DNA from: Rusavskia elegans
Lineage: Eukaryota; Ascomycota; Lecanoromycetes; Teloschistales; Teloschistaceae
Direction: 5' to 3'
Length of the DNA: 28,265 nt
Assembly (NCBI GenBank): GCA_011316305.1
Contig: SAUG01000208.1
Coordinates: forward strand, 1 to 28,265
Under the pieces are notes generated by a model, which was given only the letters and a program-made list of their open reading frames with translations, did no database searches and was not told the DNA's origin. Position numbers and translations under genes: made by a program. Numbering within the stretch: the stretch's first letter is position 1; the number at the start of each line of letters is the position of its first letter. Positions 23,008 through 28,265 of the stretch are shown here, piece by piece.

Positions 23008-23504
23008 AAAAGGCTCTTGCTATCAGTGCCCCCCTACTTGTCTACAAGTGCCTCCCTCTGACTTATAGACGCCGGGGCGCAGGTACTTGATCTACAGTAA
23101 CGATACTACCGCGCGGCAAGTACTAAATCCTATAACTCTATCGTTATATCTTCGGAACGTATTAATCCGTCGTAATAATACTAGTCTCGTAATAATACGG
23201 AAATGCTACTTTAGCTACGCAGAATTCTTTACTAAATTATAAATACCTTGTCTATTACTATATACGATATACCTATCGACTAAATAATATATATTAATTA
23301 AAAGATTTAGGCGAAAGTCTTTAAAATACGGGGTTATTTTGGCGGCAGCGAGTAGAAGACGACGGGAATAGTACTCGGGCAGCCGTATATACGCCTATAT
23401 AATTAGGCGCAACGCTACGCTAGATCAAGTATCGTCTCTGCGCTTATAAGTCAGAGGGGGGCACTTGTAGATAAGTAGGGGGGCACTGATAGCAAGAGCC
23501 TTTT
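23008..23504. mobile_element. MITE-like DNA transposon with long terminal inverted repeats
   Basis: The left arm (23008-23094) and the reverse complement of the right arm (23421-23504) match almost throughout: AAAAGGCTCTTGCTATCAGTGCCCCCCTACTT, then TCTACAAGTGCC, CTCTGACTTATA and TACTTGATCTA (given as separate words). If the element proper begins at TCAGTGCC it spans 23023-23489 and is flanked by TA on both sides (23021-23022 and 23490-23491), the target duplication of Tc1/mariner/pogo-type elements. The 330-bp interior has no open frame and is partly RIPed, while the arms keep many CpA steps. It is therefore non-autonomous. It sits between the kinase promoter and the right RIP block. The superfamily assignment is an inference from the TA flanks. 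Confidence 0.85.
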
Positions 23505-23549
23505 GAAAGCCTCTTGCAGGAGTTAATAGGAAATTGAAGACCTGCGAAC

Positions 23550-24356
23550 ATGACATTTATAGTCGATGCGGAGACGACTCCGGGATACGCGATAGAAAAC
23601 GGACCTCTGAAGTTATATATACTTCCTATTATAGCTAGTATTATCTATTTAGATCTAGCGTTTACTTATTATACGTACTATTTAGTTATTTATAGATTTC
23701 CTCTTTTTCTACTTCCGAGAATATATAATATATATTTATTTTTTATATAAATTTTTATTCCTATACTAGAATTTATAGTTATAAGCCCGGTATCGTATAC
23801 TAAAATATTATTACTATTATTTAATTACTAGTATTAAATACTACAGCGTATAAAATTCTATTATAAAAATCTATTACGCCGCTGCTATTTTTTACTATTA
23901 AAAGAATTCGATATATATTATATAAAGTTTAATATATTTTAGTAAATAGTAAAGGTATTTATAATTAATTAATTATTATATATAAACTACCGGATACTTA
24001 TAGCTATAATATAAAAATAGATTTTATTATCTAAAAAAATCTTTTATCCGATATATATATATTTTTTATACGCTATATAAGCCGGTACTATAGAAGTAAT
24101 AGCTAAAATAAAATTTAAATTTAAAGAAATAAAGCTAAATTATATCGATAAAAAGAAAGACTATATATAAGAAGCCGATATACTCGCGAAAATAAACGAT
24201 TTTATCTAGAAAATAGTAGCGAGTAATACCCTCGTCTTTATTAAATACGAAGAATTATATCTATAGAACCTTCTTTATATATTTAAATTTAGATTTATTT
24301 TAACGGATTCCGCTAGATTAATAGAAATCGAGCGTTCGTATAAATTACTGTTATGA
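23550..24356 (+). pseudogene. RIP-killed gene of unknown family, start still intact
   Basis: An ATG at 23550 opens a frame whose first 20 codons (MTFIVDAETTPGYAIENGPL) lie in normal sequence with CpA steps. From about 23610 RIP sets in. The same frame stays in register to TGA at 24354-24356, 268 codons, interrupted by about a dozen TAA/TAG codons of the kind RIP makes from CAA, CAG or TGG. The late part (KYEELYLxNLLYIFKFRF, then TDSARLIEIERSYKLL) still looks protein-like. In AT-rich RIPed DNA an apparently coding frame can be chance, so the call rests mainly on the intact start. The 3' end coincides with the putative LTR start at 24349, so the gene may be truncated by the retrotransposon. The family is not recognised. 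Confidence 0.35.
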
Positions 24357-24450
24357 GCACGCGCGGCGTGACTTCGGGAACGTAGTAGTACTCAGCATAG
24401 TACTAGAACTCCTTATTACGCCTAGATAGGTAGGAAGGACTTGGTATTAT

Positions 24451-24610
24451 TATCTTAGTTATTTTAGTAAATAAGGTACCTAAAGGAGGTTATTTTAGTT
24501 ATCTTAATAAATAAAGTACCTAAAGGAGATTATCTTAGTTATCTTAGTAAATAAAATACCTAAAGAGGATTATCTTAGTTATCTTAGTAAATAAGGTACC
24601 TAAAAAAAGG
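24451..24610 (+). repeat. Four tandem 40-bp repeats in putative LTR or leader
   Basis: Four units of exactly 40 bp start at 24451, 24491, 24531 and 24571. Each has the form TATCTTAGTTATCTTAGTAA then ATAARRTACCTAAAGGAGGA-like sequence, with differences limited mainly to C/T and G/A changes. They lie after the putative LTR start and before gag, so they belong to the LTR or the untranslated leader. Confidence 0.92.
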
Positions 24611-25005
24611 AGGATTTTATTATCTATATAGATCCCGAACTCGACGCTTTTATAGCTCGTATTTAATTTATTAGTTATTACTATATACTATTCTAGTAAT
24701 TAAAATAACTTATTCTTATATTAATTTAAAGTAATTATCTATTATACCTCCGTTTATAGATATACTAATAAATCTAACTAATCTTTAAAGATACTAGGAC
24801 CTCTAGATAACTCTATAATACTTTAAATACCTTTAGGATATCTATTATAGGTTAATATAATACCTTTACCCTAAATAACTTTAGCTCTATAGTAAAGAAG
24901 TCCGAACCTAAAGGAAAGGAAATCTAGATAAAAGACGATAGTAGTAATAAAGAGGTTAGTATTCCTACTATTTAATCCCGCTTATATAGTATTAAAGTTA
25001 ATAAA

Positions 25006-26410
25006 CCCGATAAATACTATAGAGATTATAATAAGTTAAAAGACTGGTTTATATAATTAGATATATATTTCGTATTCTATTCTATATCTAAAAAGAAAAA
25101 GACTCTTTTTACCGTATTCTATCTTCGAGGATAAGCCTAGTATTAGATAAAACCTATCCTTCGTTAATATATAGACGATAATAAAGATAATAATAATATT
25201 TTCGTATAATTTATAAAGTTTAAAAAAGCTATTCGAAAGGTTTTTAGAATTTCTAATAAAATCCTAACTACTAAATATCTTATTTAGAATCTTTAGTAGA
25301 AAACTATAGTATCGGAGTATACTATAAAGTTTAAAGAATAGTTACTACTAATAGAGTAGAATAACGATACCTTATATATAATATACCGACGTAGACTTAA
25401 AGAAAGGGTAAAAGATAAACTTATACGCGATAGTCGAATATATAAAATATTAGATAATCTAATTAAAATATCTATCGATATTAATAATAAGCTATATAAA
25501 AGAGATATAGAAAAATACTATAATAGAGGACCGCGAAGTAATACTAGACGTTATTTAGATAAACTATATAGAAGATAATACTATAGTAAAAGGACCGGAA
25601 AAAGCTATTATAGATCTATACCTATAGAACTGGACTCTATATAATAGCGACGTAAAGGAAAGAACCCTAGAAATAATAAAAGGAATAAAAATCCTAAAAT
25701 ATACTATAATTATAGTAAACTAGGCTATTTTGCGAAAAAATATCGATTAAATAAAATATAGTAACGACAGCTTAATACTATACTAAAAAAAGAACCTAAA
25801 GACTGGTAGGAAATAATTTTAAAAGACGAAGACCGAAGCTCTAAACTCTAGAAAACTAGCTCGGATAAAAAATTTATATTTATAGAAAACGATAAAGTAC
25901 TATAAAAAGCTATAAGTTATAATACTTCGCTATAGATATTAACCGAACCTAGCCTAATCTAGAAAAAGTTCTTCGGGAACTTTAAAAAAGAATATACTTT
26001 TAAATAGGTACCTATTCTAGAAGAAATATAAATTACTATTATAAAAAGACTAAAAACCCTTTACTCTAGAGTAACTAACGATAAAGAGCTAGCGAGGAAA
26101 AGATTTAAAAATATCTATAAAGGATTTAAAGCCGCTTAGAAAATAAATATTAATAATAAGTACCTATAGAACGACTAGTAGGATTAAAAAGTAAATAATA
26201 TTATCGATATATTAGAAAAAGAACTAGGAAGCAACGTCTCTAAAGATAAAGTTATTTCTAAACCGATATTACAAAGAATAAACGTAATAATAGGAAGTTA
26301 ATACCAAGAAGCTGGGTGGTATCCGTCGAAACCACGCCGACGAGCTCCGGCAACGCCTATTAAGATCGGAAGTTATAATATTTATAAATATTCCGTATAT
26401 ATTATATACG
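25006..26410 (+). pseudogene. Degraded gag (and following) region of the gypsy element
   Basis: A single frame can be followed without indels from 25006 through a Gag-like part (KLKDWFI, then FKFKKAIRKVF-like and RLKERVKDKL words) to a zinc knuckle at 25702-25743. The knuckle has the C-x2-C-x4-H-x4-C spacing, but all four ligand positions are Tyr (YYNYSKLGYFAKKY), as RIP produces from TGY and CAY codons. The same frame continues through the non-RIPed island at 26302-26360 (GWYPSKPRRRAPATPIKIG). Stops are TAA and TAG only. Gag would package the element RNA; this copy cannot. Confidence 0.75.
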
Positions 26411-27359
26411 ATAGATATAAATACTAGAAGGAATAATAAAAGAAAAGAAATAGAATTCTTAATTAGAATCTCTATAGATATATTTCGTAAGTAAACTATA
26501 AAGATAAAAAATATAAAAATATTAAAAATAACTCGGGAAAAGATAGAATCTTATAGTAATAGGTATATTACGAGCGTATAATTTTACGGCCTGGAAAAAG
26601 TAACTAAATTTAGCTAGCTATATATATATATTCGAGATTAAAATAATCGTCGATATTAATAATAGACTATAAAAGATTAGAATATTTATTAACTTAAATA
26701 TAACCGGAAATTTTATATTAGAGGACTTAGCTAGGAAGAAAAGGTTCCTTCGGACTAAAAAAAAGGATCTATATAACTTAATAGTTATTAATAGAAGCGA
26801 AATACTAGAAAGAGACGGGAAGGTTATAGAAGAAATAATACCGCTCTAAATAATAATTAACTAATACTAGAAGGAATTTTAGTTTAATATTATTCGGATA
26901 GCTAGCTATAATATTATACTTAAAATATTTTAATTAAAGGATTATAATCTAGTAATCGACTAGAAAAAAAGAATATTTAGTTTTAAATAATATTCCTATA
27001 TAGAAAGTATCTAGCCTATACCGAAGTAGTATTCTCGGGTAAATAAAAAATAGAATATAAAATACGAACTTATAACTTCGAAAAAGGATAATTAAAAACT
27101 ATTTAGGTCTAACTTATTAGATACCGGTAGAGGTTAGCTAGATTAATAAAATAGAGATAGAAAGGAAAATTATAAACCTTTTAAAAACCCTATACTATCT
27201 AATAAAAAGTTAAAGGAAAACCTATTAGAAAAGGTTCTAGATAAATATAAAAACTAGATAAACTTATTTTAGAAAAAAATAACTATTAAAATACTATCTA
27301 AATATTAAATATAGAATTATAAAGTAAAACTTAAACTAGATAAATAACCTACGTTTAGA

Positions 27360-28265
27360 TCTATCTATCTATTATCTATAATAGAGTTTAAAATATTCTA
27401 TAATTACCTAGACGAAAATATAAAAAAGGGATTTATTAGAAAATTCTAATTACTAGCAGGATACCCGATCCTTTATATATCTAAAAAGGACGGAATATTC
27501 CGTTTATATATCGATTACCGGAAGCTAAATAATATTATAATTAAGAATCGATATCTACTACTAAATATTAGCGAATTCTAAAATAGATTCTTTAAAATAA
27601 AATACTTTATTAAACTCGATTTTCGAAAAATATATAATCTTATATAGATAAAGGCCGGAAAAGAATAGAAAATAACTTTCTAAATACGGTATAGTTATTA
27701 TAAATATATAGTAATACTGTTAGGTTTATAAATACCCTAATAACGTATTAAGATATAATTAATAATATACTTAAAGAATATCTGGATATATTTATTATTA
27801 TCTACTTTAATAATATTCTGGTTTTTTCTAAAATATTCGAAGAATATATATAATATATTAGTAAAATTTTTAACTATTTAGAAAAAAGAGACTTACGCTT
27901 TAAACCAAAAAAGTATAAATTCTATAAAAAAGAAGTCGACTTTTTTAGATTTATTATAGGACGAAATAGACTATATATCGACTCTAATAAACTAAAAGCT
28001 ATTATAGAATAGGAAACTCTAATAAATATTAAAGAAATCTAAAATTTCTTCGGATTTATAAACTATAATCGAAAGTTTATAAAAAACTATTTTAAAAGAA
28101 CCTTTACTTTTATAGCTTTAATAAAAGATACCGTCGAATAGTACTAGAGCGAGAAAGAATAATAAATATTTAAAAACCTTAAAAAAGAATATATAAAAGA
28201 CCTAGTTCTTAAAATATTCGATCTAATAAAACTATTATAAATAGAAATAGATTTATTAGATCTAG
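27360..28265 (+). pseudogene. Degraded pol: reverse transcriptase and start of RNase H
   Basis: From 27405 the frame reads [45 protein letters not shown] and IKLDFRKIYNL, the conserved front half of a Ty3/gypsy reverse transcriptase. Near 27728-27733 the register shifts by one base between the GL and N-x-x-x-T-F motifs. In the new frame the catalytic YxDD is YFNN (27803-27814), followed by ILVFSK, LRFKPKKYKFY, FFGFINYNRKFI and the run-in to RNase H (LVLKIFDL, IEIDL). The enzyme is dead through stops, a frameshift and loss of both catalytic Asp residues. The window ends inside RNase H. Confidence 0.9.

Larger units (their letters stand above)
23610..28265. other. Right RIP-mutated AT-rich block
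   Basis: CpA and TpG vanish again from about 23610 to the window end, with TpA in excess and CpG retained, as in the left block. Two short islands escape: about 24352-24415 in the putative LTR (GAGCACGCGCGGCGTGAC, ACTCAGCATAG) and about 26303-26360 inside the retrotransposon coding region. The block extends beyond the window. Confidence 0.88.
24349..28265 (+). mobile_element. RIP-inactivated Ty3/gypsy LTR retrotransposon, 3' end outside window
   Basis: Plus-strand order is putative LTR (from TGTTATGAGCACGCG at 24349), gag with a CCHC-type zinc knuckle, a pol segment, reverse transcriptase and the start of RNase H. This is the order of Ty3/gypsy (Metaviridae) elements. The reverse transcriptase block reads [30 protein letters not shown] and KLDF in frame, which is diagnostic of gypsy elements. 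All three parts carry many TAA/TAG stops. The right end, integrase and 3' LTR, if present, lie beyond 28265. The 5' LTR boundary is only inferred, since no second LTR is visible for comparison. Confidence 0.85.

Noticed and set aside
1..28265. CRISPR arrays, bacterial operons, secondary-metabolite cluster
   Set aside because: There are no spaced repeats of CRISPR type. Genes are eukaryotic with spliceosomal introns, and no backbone enzyme of a metabolite cluster is present.

Overview
The window is the left end of a chromosome from a filamentous ascomycete (Pezizomycotina). It opens with ten perfect TAACCC telomere units. It then has two AT-rich blocks with the signature of repeat-induced point mutation (RIP): CpA and TpG are almost absent, TpA is in large excess, and CpG is still common. 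The intron-containing genes between them have normal composition and fungal gene families. The exact species cannot be read from the sequence.

Layout. 1-62 is the telomere. 63-16450 is a RIP-saturated subtelomere, most AT-rich next to the telomere. It carries no intact gene, but still shows tandem duplications (315, about 185 and 99 bp units), a recurring near-palindrome around TATAGTYCTAGRAYTATA, and one tRNA-like/SINE-like trace. About 16450-23610 is a non-RIPed gene island, with every recognisable gene on the minus strand: a secreted S33 tripeptidyl-peptidase-like alpha/beta hydrolase (3 exons, 517 aa), a decayed or mis-modelled unknown gene, a small 119-aa unknown protein, and a mitochondrial AIM9-like aminoglycoside-phosphotransferase-fold kinase (4 exons, 553 aa). 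A possible terminal exon of another gene lies at the left edge of the island.

At 23008-23504 is a roughly 0.5-kb non-autonomous DNA transposon (MITE-like) with long terminal inverted repeats, next to the start of the right RIP block. A gene-like frame at 23550 starts in normal sequence and becomes RIP-mutated after about 60 bp. From about 24349 to the window end is a RIP-killed Ty3/gypsy LTR retrotransposon on the plus strand: a putative LTR with four exact-length 40-bp tandem repeats, gag with its zinc knuckle ligands all turned to Tyr, and reverse transcriptase with YxDD turned to YFNN. The element runs off the window.

The genes do not form an obvious pathway or cluster. The picture is a telomere-proximal gene island squeezed between RIP-inactivated repeats. 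I found no convincing new multi-gene system. The most interesting items are a TAGAAG tandem splice acceptor in the kinase gene, where the proximal choice makes a stop codon, the MITE sitting in the middle of a palindrome, and the dispersed palindromic motif of the left arm.
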